Both the position numbers and the translations under genes were made by a program. The notes under the pieces are model-generated. The model saw only the letters and a list, made by a program, of their open reading frames with translations. It was not told the DNA's origin and did no database searches. Positions 42,785-54,710 of a stretch of DNA of 64,000 nucleotides are shown here, piece by piece (within the stretch, counting starts at the first letter, position 1; every line of letters begins with the position of its first letter). The stretch covers positions 51,669,714 through 51,733,713 of the forward strand of contig OZ021732.1 of NCBI GenBank assembly GCA_963978545.1, written 5' to 3'. This DNA is from Linyphia triangularis (taxonomy: Eukaryota > Arthropoda > Arachnida > Araneae > Linyphiidae).

Positions 42785-42905
42785 TAGTAGCTTTTTTTGA
42801 GGTAGCTGGGGATTGATCGTGAGACTTTTGGTTTCCCAGACAGATACTCTATCCACTTGACAAAAGAGATCTCTGATGTATAGGAGTTGTATCTGTTATT
42901 TGTTT
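42785..42905 (-). repeat. tRNA-derived SINE, copy 2
   Basis: About 85-90% like 42440-42560 by eye (gtggatagagtatctgtctgggaaaccaaaagtctcac, in pieces). It starts and stops at the same internal points, so the pair may be a local duplication. Confidence 0.6.
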
Positions 42906-45900
42906 ATGTGGTTTCCTACATAAAATAAATTAAACGTATCATTCGCATTAGAATTTGTCTAATTTGTAATGTCATAAAAACTTATCTAGAATATTTTTTT
43001 TTTATATAATTTTGTTTTGCAAGAAATTTAAGTATTCTTAATTTAAAAATTTGGCAAAATTGTTCTATTTTGTTTTCTTGCATTATAAATACGAATTGGT
43101 TTCTTTCAAAACAGTTACTAATGCCACAGATAAGTTGTGAAATCTTTGAAGCTTTATGACATACTATTGCCAGACTGTAAAAGATGTTCAATATGATTCA
43201 AATTTGTGGTATTCTGATTCTCTATAATAACTTTTGGCTATGCAGGTAAACATAGCTGCACAAAAGATTTTGAGCAAAGGGCTTTATGCTTCAGTATATA
43301 TATATAAGGATTGAAGTTGTTTGGTGATTTATCTAATATTTCATTCTTAAATAATATTTAAAAGGAAATAATGTTATTTATTAATCTCAAACTATAATCA
43401 TTTAATTAAAATAAAATATTTCTTGAATAATGAAATGAATTTGTAGAGACTTTCAATTTCAGTTCCAAGTTTTTTGTTGTAAATTTGTAAAAAATATCTA
43501 CGAGTGCCAATTTTAGCTTCTACTCTACACTAAAGTAGCTAGAAGTTTATTTCCTTTAACCATTATCCGTCTGTCCGATATCAGCATTTTCAGATAAAAC
43601 AACAAATTCTACAGACACGTGTGATGTGTTAAAGGAAACGTCTCTCTAAGAAGATTCCTCTTATGAAATTTTAACTAATTATTATGATCGAAAGCACCGT
43701 AATTGGCAATCAGAAATCCATTTGCAATCCATTAAGCCTTATGTTCAATTCCTGTAGGTATGTATCGTATACAGGTTAGAAGTTCTTGTTAAGAACAGCA
43801 GGAGATCTCTCTATCAGAATTTCCACCAGATATAAGTGATTTAAAATTCGACCAGGCTTACCAAACTCACCAACATGGGGAAATTTTTTCTTATACAAAA
43901 GCTGTATTTTGGTCGAGTGCTATGTGTCGTCAAACTCAAAAGAGGTATTTTAGTCATTAAATGCCCCCAAATTGTACATTATCATTGTTTGAGCCTGATG
44001 TACCGTACTATGAAAGTCTGTAGAAGTTGTCTTTCAATGATAGATACAGTGCTTATTTAACTTGTTTAAATCCTGTGTTATAGAGAAAAGTATAAATCTT
44101 GTATTAGAGAAAAAAAAGTTGAATAGTTTGAGAACATATGGAGTGCCACTAAAGAGGGATCGGAAGTGTACTTGCACAGGTGAAGGTTTTAGAAATTAAA
44201 AAATAGTGTAGAACAGTGATAAAATTAAAAAAAAAAAAAAAAAAAAAAAGCTTTAAATTATGCAGTTGAACATCAAATGAATGCATAGTTATCATAACTA
44301 TGATTTAACATTTGGTTAAAAAATCCAATTTAAAAGTTAGAAAAAATAAACGTTTGTACCATATTTTGACTTTAAATTGGCTGTCTAGGTGAACTTTTGT
44401 CATTTTAGAATCTTTCTAATAATACGATAATTCTAGAATAATGTATAGGCCATTTTTAAGGCAAAACAAGTTTTGGACATCAAGTATGTAACATAAATAA
44501 AATATTCTTACTGTGTTTAATTGTAAGAGAGTATATGATTGTAACAACATTGCTGTGACTTAAACCTGGATTAGACTTTATTTTGTGTTTGTTTGTTTAA
44601 TCTTTTACTGTTATAATATAGCTAAATCTGTTCACAAACCTAGGGGTTTTACTTGGTATTAGAGTCTAATGTTCAGATATTTGGAAAGTGCATAGTTAGA
44701 CGAGTATTATGATTTATAACAAGTATAGTTTTAGAAAACAAGGATATCCACAAGTTTTTCAGATATATCTATAGAACGGCATCGCCCTATCCTGAAATCG
44801 TGAATTTTTTCAAATGTTCTGTTACTTTTGAATCGCCCTGTATTTCGTATATTCCATAAAGGTCTAATTATAGACTGCAAAGTGTTTTGTTTAATAACTT
44901 TTGTACCCTTTATGTAATTTGTCAAAATGCAGGCCTTAACATGATCTCACAAAATGTGTAATAGTTGAGCATTACGTTTTATGTCGACAACCCTGTGTCA
45001 GTCACGTATGTTTTGGACTTATGAGAATTGACAATTATTTTTAAGAAATCTTTCTTCAACATCCAATCATCATCACATCAAGAATATTTATTTTTGCAAT
45101 GGATGCCTCTACCCTTATTTGGGTCAGCAATATGACAAAGAGAACTTATTTATTAAAAACTTAAATATTCACATTAATCATATATTACAATAAGTAAACT
45201 TTTGCTTTTCCAGTGAACTTTGTTCAGTATGGCGGTATCTCATATCATGATTTCATTTCTTTTCTATATACATAGGCACCGCCAGGAAGGTAGAAGGGGG
45301 TGCATTTGCAGTACCTTGGATTTTGAGAATTAAAAATAATGCGGAGAAAAGTGGTACGATTTACTGGCAATCGAAGAATTGTATAGTGTTTAAAATATTC
45401 AATGGATAAGAAATTTAGAACATAATATTTATTAAAATGCCATTAGGATATCCAATTGAAAAATTAAGGATAAAACAAAAAATTAACCGCCTTAAAACCT
45501 TTAGAGTGTCATCTATACTCTCCTGAAAATAGTTCAGCCGGCGCCCATGCTTACATGACAGCAAATCAAATAATAATGTCTTCCAAAAGTTATTCTGTGT
45601 TAAATCTAATTGGCTCACCATATAAAGATGGTTCCTTGTTTGCCAATCTTCTTCCTATCTGTTGCATAACTATTGTGCTCACCGTACAAAAGTTACGTAA
45701 CATACAGGAACAAATAACCTTACAAATTGGGCTCCTTATTTAACGTTCTCTCTCTTATTCGATAGTATTGAGATATCACGTGCTTGACATTATAATTCCA
45801 AATGCGAATTCTGTGATATTCGCAATATCGTTGACTTAGAGTGCTTTAACTCCAACTTTTAGTTTAAAATCCTTTTTTGGTGTATTTGAAAAAAGGAAAA

Positions 45901-46080
45901 GAAGACCAACTGATCACTAAAAAAACTGCAATTTGATCCTTGAAGTAAATTTTTGAAAAATGAGTAATGCAGAAACACGCTCAGCTCAGCTTGAATTCAT
46001 TTTATTTTGGCTCTTCTGAAATATTTGATATTTGGAGTGAACAACTTTTCACTCTAAGCCTGCGATATATTTAAATTCGG
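42906..46080. other. Gene-free stretch
   Basis: AT-rich. Contains a poly-A run (44227-44249). No ORF has recognisable domain content, and no shared repeat was seen. Confidence 0.4.
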
Positions 46081-46310
46081 TTAAGTATATTTTTTGCAAT
46101 TATATAGTTTGTTGATCTTGCGTATATCGCCAGAGCTGAGCATTTTACGCTGGCCGATTTCTGCAAGCTTTTTCGGCTCCAAAGTTGGCTTCGTTGTCGG
46201 GTCTTTACTGAAGGCAAATCGACTGTAGTGTAGTATAGAAGAATAGTCGTAATTTTCGTTCAAATCTCGGATAGTGTACCAATCCAGTTTGGCAAAGTTG
46301 TCTTCTCTGC
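46081..46310 (-). CDS. Astacin metalloprotease, C-terminal exon
   Basis: The minus-strand acceptor ctctttgcag precedes 230 coding bases ending in TAA at 46081. The phase completes the glycine codon begun in the exon at 51463-51638. The exon encodes the Met-turn region and the end of the astacin catalytic domain: DYSSILHYSRFAFSK, then DIRKINKLYNC, whose last Cys is the domain's conserved C-terminal cysteine, and a five-residue tail. In astacins the Met-turn is normally S-x-M-H-Y. Here the Met is Leu (SILHY), while the Tyr is kept. No CUB, EGF or MAM domain follows, so this is a minimal one-domain astacin, the form common among secreted and venom-type enzymes of spiders. A venom role is not shown by the sequence. 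Confidence 0.9.
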
Positions 46311-47222
46311 CTGCAAAGAGAGAAAGGAAGGAAAATAAATAAGTTATGAAGCGTTTAACTAACACGTTCGAGTGCAAAGAGTATTTTGGCCTTTCATTTT
46401 CGTAAATAACTGAAAATAGTTTTTAGACGGAGAGGCGACTGTGAGTATTGGTACCTCATAGAATATTATTCAGATATTTTTTTAAGGTAGACCTACTAAA
46501 AGATTAAGAATATACTGGTCAGACAGGAAAAAAAATGGCAGAAACTCTACGAATATCGGCTTCGAATATGTTAATATATGGCCTAACTTGACCTTCAAAT
46601 ATGACATAAGTTGTCAAAATAATACTAATTTTTGTTTGCCTGGTAACTCACGGCTTTTTAATTTTCATAGAGGAAGAGAACCGACGATTTTTCTTCTATA
46701 GGGCCAAATACTTGCTTCTTTTAATTCTAAGCCAAGTTGACGTAAATAAATGAATGTAACATAAATGCATATTTTTTATTTTTTTTATTTGTGTGATGAT
46801 AAATAGTTTATAATGCTCAAGTTATGTTTGTATACACTCAACGCGATCACCCCAGTTGATGATATTAAATGTTCTAAGTGATTAATGCTTTTTTCAGGTC
46901 AACTGTGGTTCTTATTTGTCATGTACTTCCATTTCTAGGAAGACTTTGACTTCATATGGATAGGGTGCTATAATCTAAAATATTTCCTTATCAACTATTC
47001 AGATCTAAAATTACGAAACTTGAAAATAGTTTTATTCAATTTCTAACAAAGTTTAGCTCATCCCAAAGAAACTTTCGTCAAATTTTAGGAACGATTTGTC
47101 TTGCGTTAATTATTGCTTGGATTAGCGCATTAGCCTAATCATATTATTGATCACATAATTATCAATTTAGAAAGTAGGTTATGGGTAGAGTGAAATCGGC
47201 AAGGGAGTAAAAGGGATAGTAA

Positions 47223-47445
47223 TTTTTATTTTCAATTACCCATATTTTAACATAGGGTAACAAATAAAATTATGCATTAGGTGAATTTTTTTTCCCCATT
47301 TCTACACGTTTTGGAACGTACTAAGTAAAAGAAAGTGGTATAGGAAAAAAAAAATGTTCGTCTGTGTGTGGCCAGCATAACTCCCGAATGGACTGACCTA
47401 CGATGTTCACTTTTGCATACAAGTTAGTGGTAAGTAAAATTTTAA
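47223..47445 (+). repeat. Direct repeat, left copy (pair with 49625-49855)
   Basis: Shares ttttattttcaattacccatat(t/g)ttaacatagggta. After a gap it shares an aaaaaatatgttcg / gtcagcaaaactcc-like block, and then ttgatctacaatgttca / gttagtggt. The copies are about 2.4 kb apart in the same orientation, one on each side of a Helitron. Confidence 0.6.
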
Positions 47446-47880
47446 CCAATCATTGTTGAAACGCTTTTCTGTTGCTAAAATTATTTTAATCAGAATAAAT
47501 AAAAAATGTTTAGACGTTAATGCATAAATTCACGTTCATTTTTAATAAATAAATTCATGAAAATAAATAAATTCACATTGAAATCTACCTTGCCGCACAT
47601 TTTGCTGATAGGTATGCATTTATTATTTAAAATTAGATGCGAACACCAGGCACACGCTGGTACCAGAATCGACACTATGTTTATGAATAGGAAGATAATC
47701 GATTTGATTGAATGATAACTGTCAAATATATTATAGTGCCGATTTTGTTGTCAGTGAAGATCCAATTAATGCACTCAATTTCCCTGTTGAATTATCGCGC
47801 AATTTAATTTTACAATAGGTTTTTCATTAAAAATAACTTTTTGTCAAATATTTTTTTATCATTTCATATATATATATATA

Positions 47881-49385
47881 CTAGCTGAATACCCTTGCTG
47901 CGCTACGAAATTTTACCATTAGCATTTTAGCGATCAAAAGACATTCATGTATTCTACTTTTCAGACGTTTGCTCCGATTTCGATCTCGACAAATTGATTT
48001 ATCAAAATAGGAACTTTCCTTTGTTGACATTTTAAACGAAATTTATAATTGTGAATAGTAAATTGGAATAGTTTATTGTGTTTATGTTTGCTCTTAGTTC
48101 TAAATTTCAAAGTAGTAGCTGTATTGGAATTGAGACATTAAGTTAATCCTCGTATAGTTTCAATGTTGCGTCGACTTTTCATCCCTTAAAAATTCGTTAA
48201 TAGATATTGGAATGACTTATTTTTTTAACATTTGCCCTTTTAACATTTGCACCAAATATCAGAAATATGACTACATTGGAGGAGGAACATTCGGATATCC
48301 CTCGTTTGGAACATTTAAAGCTTTTTGCAAACCTTAAGTGGGTTAATCGAGATCGGAATGGCTTAACTTTTCTACGTTTATCTTTATTGACATTCCTACC
48401 AATTTTCAGAGTTGTGACTGCATTTGAAGTGGGATATTCGAGTTTGGAATGTTTAACCCCTTTTCCACCTTTTAAAGTGGGTTAATCAAGCTAGGAATAG
48501 CTTAACTTTTCTATGTTTGTCTTTGTTGATATTTTTACCAATTTTTAGAGTTGTGACCATATAGGAAATGGTACATTCGAATATCCCTCGTTTGGAACGT
48601 TTAACCCCTTTTCGACCCCTTAAAGTGGGTTGATCGAGATCGGAATAGCTTACTTTTTCTTCGTTTGTCTTTATTGATATTCGCACCAATTTTTAGAGTT
48701 GTGACGAAATGAGAAGTAGGACATTCGAATGTCCCTCGTTTGGAACGTTTAACCCCTTTTCGACCCTTTAAAGTGGGTTAATCGAGATCGGAATAGCTTA
48801 ATTTTTCTGTTTGCCTATGCCGACATTTGCACCAATTTTCAGAGTTGTGGACATGTGGGAAGTGCTACATTCGAATATCCCTCGTTTGGAACGTTTAACC
48901 CCTTTTCGTCCCCTTAAAGTGGGTTAACCGAGATCGGATTAGCATGCTTTTTCTATGTTTATCTTTATTGATATTTGCACCAATTTTTAGAGTTGTGATT
49001 AAATGAGAAGTAGGACATTCGATTATTCTTTATTTGGAACGTTTAACCCCTTTTCGACCCCTTAAAGTGGGTTAATCGAGATCGGAATAGCTTAATTTTT
49101 CTATGTTTGCCTATGTAGACATTTGCACCAATTTTCAGAGTTGTGGTCATGTGGGAAGTGGTACATTCGAATATCCCTCGTTTGGAACGTTTAACCCCTT
49201 TTCGACCCCTTAAAGTGGGTTAATCAAGATCGGAATAGCTTACTTTTTCTATTTTTACCATTGTTGACATTTGTGCCGATTTTCAGAGTTGTGACTATGT
49301 GGGAAGTGAGAGAATTAGTGATGAGTGAGTGAGTGAGTCAGTGAATGAGTGAGTGAGTGAGGGCTTTGCCTTATATATAGAGAGA
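47881..49385 (-). mobile_element. Helitron family A2 with ~148-bp minisatellite, copy 2
   Basis: Minus strand: starts TCTCTCTATATATAAGGC after A at 49385. Ends GTAGCGCAGCAAGGGTATTCAGCTAG at 47881, followed by T. Seven units of about 138-158 bp recur; the phrase tttggaacg(t)tt falls at 48305, 48443, 48591, 48739, 48895, 49033 and 49191. Near the 5' end is a (GAGT)n run (49320-49360). Inverted, the unit is the same as in 30371-31496, which has fewer units. Confidence 0.82.
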
Positions 49386-49624
49386 TATATGAGAAATAAT
49401 ATTCATTCGCATAATATAAAAAGAAAAATTAAATTGTTAATAAATACTTCGAGTATATTAAATTAAAAGGTTGTTACATTCATCACTTTTCAACAGGTAT
49501 CTATATAGGCGTCTTACAACTTTCTAGTTATGTAAGAATTATCGAAAAGTATATCGTCATGTTCCCTATTTTGGCGGTTTTCTCTTTATTTTTTTTCTCA
49601 ATGTAAGAATTATCGCCAAATTGA

Positions 49625-49855
49625 TCATTTTTATTTTCAATTACCCATATGTTAACATAGGGTAGTGAAAGTATTGTTTTCGCTAAAAAAAAATATGTTC
49701 GATTTCTTGTATTTCTTTACGTTTTAGAATATCAATACTCGGGTCTAGAAAAATGTCGGTAAGTGGTCAGCAAAACTCCAGAACGAATTGATCTACAATG
49801 TTCAAATTTGGTGCACGGGTTAGTGGTGGCCATGGTACTTGCCATTAAATTTTCA
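49625..49855 (+). repeat. Direct repeat, right copy (pair with 47223-47445)
   Basis: Second copy of the segment described at 47223-47445. It is preceded by the small taagaattatcgccaaa repeat (49537-49640), which recurs at 50129-50215. Confidence 0.6.
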
Positions 49856-50737
49856 TCAGAATTGCTCATGCGCATAACATACCTGCCACTGAAAAAAGCC
49901 TTTTTTAAAAATTGATAAAAAATGGTTCAAACAATTGTGATTAAAATTGCTGTGGTAATGTATCTTAATGTACTTTAATCATCCCCACTTCCAAATTTCC
50001 AAAAAAATGTGATAAATCTGTAAAAAGTTGAAAAACGAATGTTTTTTACCCAGAGTTTTTTTCCCTTGGTTATCGTCCATCAATGGCCAAGGACAGCTCT
50101 TTTCTGTTTCATTTACAAGAAAGGATAATGTAAGAATTATCAAAGAGTATCGCCAAATTCACCCTTCTGGCGGTGTTGTTTTTGTCAAAAATATCGCTAA
50201 ACTGGTCATTTTTATTTAAATGAGTGAAATTATGAAAATGGTAAATAACCTCACCTTGAAATTTGAATGCAATGAGCAGTATCATAGTGTAATTGAAAGT
50301 TGTGCGATGTTCCACTCCCATAGCTTTTAACGAATGAAAATATGAAAATGGTAAATAACACCAATCCAAGTTACATTTAAATGCAATTTAAATAATTTTG
50401 TAATCCTTGAATCCTAAGCCGTTAATTATTTTCGTTAGGATACTAAATGCAATTGAGCTATATTAAAAGCAATCTATGGAAGTTATCGTTTGTTGAGTTG
50501 GCGTCATGGAAATTAGTTGAAATAAGTTGCTAACAGATTCATGGAAGCTTGTGAACTACAAGGTGTTTACATCATATGTTTAAAAGCCACTCAAATGACC
50601 TGGTGAGAGATACTGGGTGGTATAACTAAAACTCTAAATATAACTCACCTAATTTATGAATTACTCCACCTCTATGGGACAGCTTTTAGGAGAACTCTTC
50701 TATGAGAATTGATTAGGAAAACCCTTTTATAACTATA

Positions 50738-51290
50738 CTAGCTGAAAACCCATTATTCATTACGAACTGTTACTATGTGCATTTTAATAAACAAAAGACT
50801 TCATCTCCTTTTCATGACTTATTAGTGAATAGAACATTGGGATATTGCACATTTTGAACGTTTTGCCCTTATTCTACTCTAAAGGGTGCTGATTCGAAAG
50901 CTTTGTTTTACTATTTTTAGTTTTGAGAACTTTTGTACTAATTTTCGGAGTCTTAATTTAATAGAAAATTGTGATATTCCTCATTTGGAATATTTGACTT
51001 TGTTTTGGACTCTGGAAGTTGGTTTATCAAGATTGGAATAGCTTTCTTTTTCTATGATTGATCTTGTTAACATTTGTACGCAATTTTAGAGTTGTAGCTA
51101 CATTAGAAAGGGGAGATTTCAATATTAATTGTTTGGAACGTTTGACAATTTCTTCGGCTCCTTAAAGTTAATTAATTGACGTCGGAATAGCTTTCTTTTT
51201 TTATGTTTGCCCTTGTTGACATTTTTACTAAATTTCAGAGCTGTGGCTATATGGGAAGTTAAAGAATCGATGTTAGTGAAAAATGGCGCA
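50738..51290 (-). mobile_element. Decayed Helitron of family A2
   Basis: CTAG at 50738 followed inward by ctgaaaacccattattcattacgaa is a mutated family-A 3' end. About three diverged copies of the minisatellite unit follow (ttgtttggaacgtttgac, ttaattgacgtcggaatagctt). The 5' terminus is not clear. Confidence 0.6.
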
Positions 51291-51462
51291 GTATATAATG
51301 TGTAAATAAGAACTAGCAGTGTCAGGTTATGCTGAACTCATGGCTTAGAGGCCAAATAACATCAGATCACGTGAAATGTTTTGGTATTAAATCCTCGCGT
51401 TTGCGCGTTGCAATATCTAATTACAAAAATCAAACTAGTAGTAACATATAAATGTCTATTAC

Positions 51463-51638
51463 CTTCTTTGACGTTATCCCACAGAATGGTGACATATTCA
51501 TCCCTGTCCGGCCTACTCTGCTCGTGCAAGAATCCCAAGGTGTGCATTAGTTCGTGCATCATGATTCCGAGTAAGAAACACCGGCGCCCTAGGGAGACGC
51601 TTTGTTCGCCGCCTAAGCGTCCCACGAACGAGGAACAT
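51463..51638 (-). CDS. Astacin metalloprotease, active-site exon
   Basis: Acceptor ttatgtggcag and donor AAAGAAG|GTAATA bound 176 bases on the minus strand. It encodes the zinc-binding signature HELMHTLGFLHE, exactly the astacin form HExxHxxGFxHE with three zinc-binding histidines and the catalytic Glu, followed by QSRPDRDEYV. Upstream are GRLGGEQSVSLG and two conserved cysteines (CSSFVG and RRCFLLG), which pair with each other in astacins. All active-site residues are intact. The exon joins in phase with 54593-54710 (GG + A gives glycine) and with 46081-46310. The enzyme would cleave peptide bonds outside the cell or in the secretory pathway, after removal of a propeptide that is not in the exons seen. 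Confidence 0.93.
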
Positions 51639-51797
51639 CTGCCACATAATAAAAAAAGGTTTGAGAGGGACTTTCAAAAAGAGGAACTGCAATTTGCCCC
51701 GTTTACATTTTGCAAGAAACCTTTGTTTGTTTAATAATATTCTGCAGAGAGTTTTAAATTTTTTGCAAAATATTGTTAAAAAAAGAGTTATTTTATA

Positions 51798-52215
51798 TTG
51801 GGTCATCCAAAAAGTTTTTGTGTTTTTCAAATCGAGGCGCTTTCTTTTTACTATTTTTCATCACGGGTAAGGAGTGGGAAAAAAGTATGAATCTTTCAAG
51901 ATTGAAGCAGTTGTATGACTTTTCTGCATTCACTGCATATTTCTAGGTTGTGTTATGGCACAATTTTTGTTTCATCGCAGTGCTAAGAATGGAGAACCAA
52001 AAAGTTCATTTTATCATATCATGCTCTTTTATTTGAAGAAAGAAAATAATGTTAGTCATACTGGTCGTAAAATGTGTGCTGTATATGAGCAAAGGACTTT
52101 TACTGATGACACCATTCGAAGGTGGTGTAATAAATATAAGCGCGGAAATTTCAGCCTCGAAAATAATGCTCGCTGTGATCTATTAAAAGATGCTATCGCT
52201 GAAAATTTTCTTTAG
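51798..52215 (+). pseudogene. Mariner-like transposon remnant, transposase N-terminus
   Basis: TA followed by TTGGGTCATCCAAAAAGTTTTTG at 51798 looks like a mariner terminal repeat. An ORF from 51955 (86 residues) has FTDDTIRRWCNKYKRGNFSLE, matching the second helix-turn-helix of mariner transposases (VRRWFxKFRxGNFxLED). A stop at 52213 is followed by decayed traces (52216-52680) in which no DDE/D motif can be seen. No right terminal repeat was found. It is a dead copy in the intron between two astacin exons. Confidence 0.65.
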
Positions 52216-52957
52216 TCTTTCTCGTAAAAAAATAGCAAAAGTTTTTTAATTATCCCATAGTAATGTGGGTTTTATAGCACTTTTTTTTTTTTTAATGAAA
52301 TAAAGTTGAGTTGGTTAAAAGTTGCAGAACAAAGTTGTAACTCTTCTTTAATTTTATGTATTGCTATTTCCATTTTATGAGAAATAATCTTTTTGTAAAT
52401 ACTATTGATCCAACCGGATCTACTTAGGGAACATGTAAAAACTTGCGATCAATTCAACAAAAAAGTATCACGCATTTCTGTAGTAGTAATTTCTTAGCGT
52501 ATTTCAAATATTGTAGAACAATGTCTCAAAACAAGTTTTTTTATACATTGTGTAAACAGGGCATGAAACTTAATTTTGAATTGAAAGCTGTAGTAGCGTC
52601 CCGCCTGAGAAGAATTCAAAAACTTGGAAGTATCTATCCTTTAAATAATTATCTTGTGGCTATTGGATAGAAGAAGTCGTACGGGGTTAATATTTTTTAG
52701 TTTAGTTACTAATACTTAAAATTGTAATTCAAAGATTAATCTTTTCTAAGGTTTTTTTTTTAAATTTAAAATAAAGTGATTTTTTTCAGAAACTACATAG
52801 GAGTTTTCCCAATATGATAGCAGCATAAAATTTATCACAGAATTTATTGAACGCAAACAAATATTCTCATCGATAATCTTGGTTTACCATTTAGAAATGT
52901 AAATGATGCCTTTTTTGAACGAGTTTTTAAAGAAGGAAATCATTGGTTTTGGTTTAC

Positions 52958-52959
<2 letters not shown>

Positions 52960-52992
<33 letters not shown>
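52960..52992. repeat. Poly-A tract, about 30 bases
   Basis: Long A run in the astacin intron, no identifiable retroposon body next to it. Confidence 0.85.
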
Positions 52993-52995
<3 letters not shown>

Positions 52996-54592
52996 AATTA
53001 TATATGCTTATCTAATAATAAACAAGCACGTTTATATTCAATCCATCTGATTATATCCACTATGAAATTTTTAATCTATCAATTCTAAACCTAAGAATAC
53101 TTCAATATTTACATTTCGTAGTTATTCCATTAACAATCCGAGTTAACCCCAAAACATTCAAGCTTATCTTTGACCTACTGGGGGAGCAATGGTCGATTAT
53201 ATCCAACATTAATCTACTGCTTATCTCTTTGGGGGAGAGGACATATAGGTGGCCTTATAAATAGTCCATTTGACTGTCATAAATATCATATGGTAAGCGA
53301 GTATAATTTCCTGTGTTGTAGATCCAACTGTATTTTTAAAATATTCCCTTTAAATATTTGGCCTGGGTTCATTTTATGTTTTCCCAAATCTTAAAATAAC
53401 ACTGAAAGACTCAGACATCGTAGTGTGACATTTTATCTGTGCTCCGTTGCTTATGGTTATAATGAAATAAAATTTTTCAATGATTTTGCGGATTTCAGGG
53501 CACAAATACAATGTGGCCATTGTGATCAATAACTGCACTAGTTCACAACGATGTAGTACCTGTTTTAATGAATATCCAAAGATAAGATTGAGTCGTCTTT
53601 TTTTTTTTTTTATAAAAATCTACCGTATTATTCCTATCTTGATGAAAGTTTGCATACTTGATCTTAAACCAGTGAAGGATCACTAGCTATATGAGATTTT
53701 GAAAAACTACTTTATTCCCCTTTTCCAACCTCTTAAGACGTATGATTATAATTTGAGATTTACTAAACTAATCCAGGTCTCTACAAGTTTTTTTATATAG
53801 GTTTCTTGACTACTCCATATTATCAAAGTCACATTTTCTTTCCGATGTTTTGTTGTCAAGTTGCTGAAATCTACGATAGAGGGTTAAGGGGGAACGCTTA
53901 TAAATTGAAATCGACTGAACCAATTGAGTCGGGCAACGCTGGGAACTTTAACTCTTCAACTAGAATGTTCACAAAATTTAGTATACATACTATTTAGACT
54001 ATGGGGGCAGGATATCTGAAGAAAAATTTAACACCAGTTAAAATTTTCTCTGTCAGCTGAAAATGTGGGATTTTAACACTTTATTTTCTGACGGGACTTA
54101 TTAATGTAAACGCTTTGAGGCCCATTGGGAGTTTGAAGTCCGCTTTTCAATTGTTGGATGGCAGCACAAGCTCATTTCTCTTTAGAAAACATTTAATATC
54201 TTATCTGGAAAGTTACGAATTAAATTTTAGGAAAAAAAAAAAAAGAAAAAAAAAAAAACAGCATATTTTTTAAAAATATCATTCATACAATTGTTATTCT
54301 TGAAGCGTCATTTGAGAAAAGGTAAATATTTTTTTACTCCTTTTTTTTAACACGGCCTCTGTGGTACGCATAAAAAGTTTTATGCTCATTTATTGACTTA
54401 AAAAGGGTCCAAACTGCCCAAAACAACATCAGTTTGATTAATTATATATTTTACAATAATTCTTTAATTTAAAAATACCAACATCCGCAGCATATTTATT
54501 TATTTAAATTACACTTCGTTTCTCAAAACGAAGTTATAAATTGAATTAAGTATGAATTGTGACGAAGCAAGAATGAAAGAAATTGAGATTAC

Positions 54593-54710
54593 CCTCCTTC
54601 GGGTGATATATGGATGTAATCCTTTTCATTCGTTCTAGGTATAAATTTGATGCAGGTACGAATGTGGAATTCCTCCATTGCTCTTCGTATCAGATCTCTC
54701 CCTTTATAAT
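54593..54710 (-). CDS. Astacin metalloprotease, N-terminal part of catalytic domain
   Basis: Acceptor ctcttttcag and donor GAAGGAGG|GTAATC bound 118 bases on the minus strand. The encoded stretch has LIRRAMEEFHIRTCIKFIP and NEKDYIHI. This is the segment of astacin domains that contains the first conserved cysteine (TCIxF), paired with the last one in the C-terminal exon, and the strand before the loop to the active-site exon. The exon starts in phase 1, so at least one further exon must lie upstream with the domain's N-terminus, the propeptide and the signal peptide. I searched the rest of the window by eye for the usual W-P-x-G motif on the minus strand without success. The gene probably extends past 64 kb. 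Confidence 0.9.

Larger units (their letters stand above)
46311..51462 (-). other. Astacin intron with two Helitrons
   Basis: GT-AG intron of 5.15 kb, phase 1. It contains the A2 Helitron at 47881-49385, a decayed one at 50738-51290, and a directly repeated segment at 47223-47445 and 49625-49855 (ttattttcaattacccatat ... taacatagggta ... gttagtggt) that flanks the first Helitron. Confidence 0.8.
51639..54592 (-). other. Astacin intron with mariner remnant
   Basis: GT-AG intron of 2.95 kb, phase 2. Apart from the mariner remnant and the poly-A run, the segment 53620-53960 resembles 25550-25720 (cttgatgaaagtttgcatacttgatctt; aaattgaaatcgactgaac). Confidence 0.75.

Noticed and set aside
47867..47880. 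TA-rich stretch beside Helitron end considered as a promoter
   Set aside because: Simple (TA)n microsatellite at a Helitron A-T insertion site, with no transcript start evidence.
52443..52670. ORF after the mariner N-terminal part, considered as the transposase C-terminus
   Set aside because: No DD34D/E motif or other mariner C-terminal signature, and no right terminal repeat nearby.
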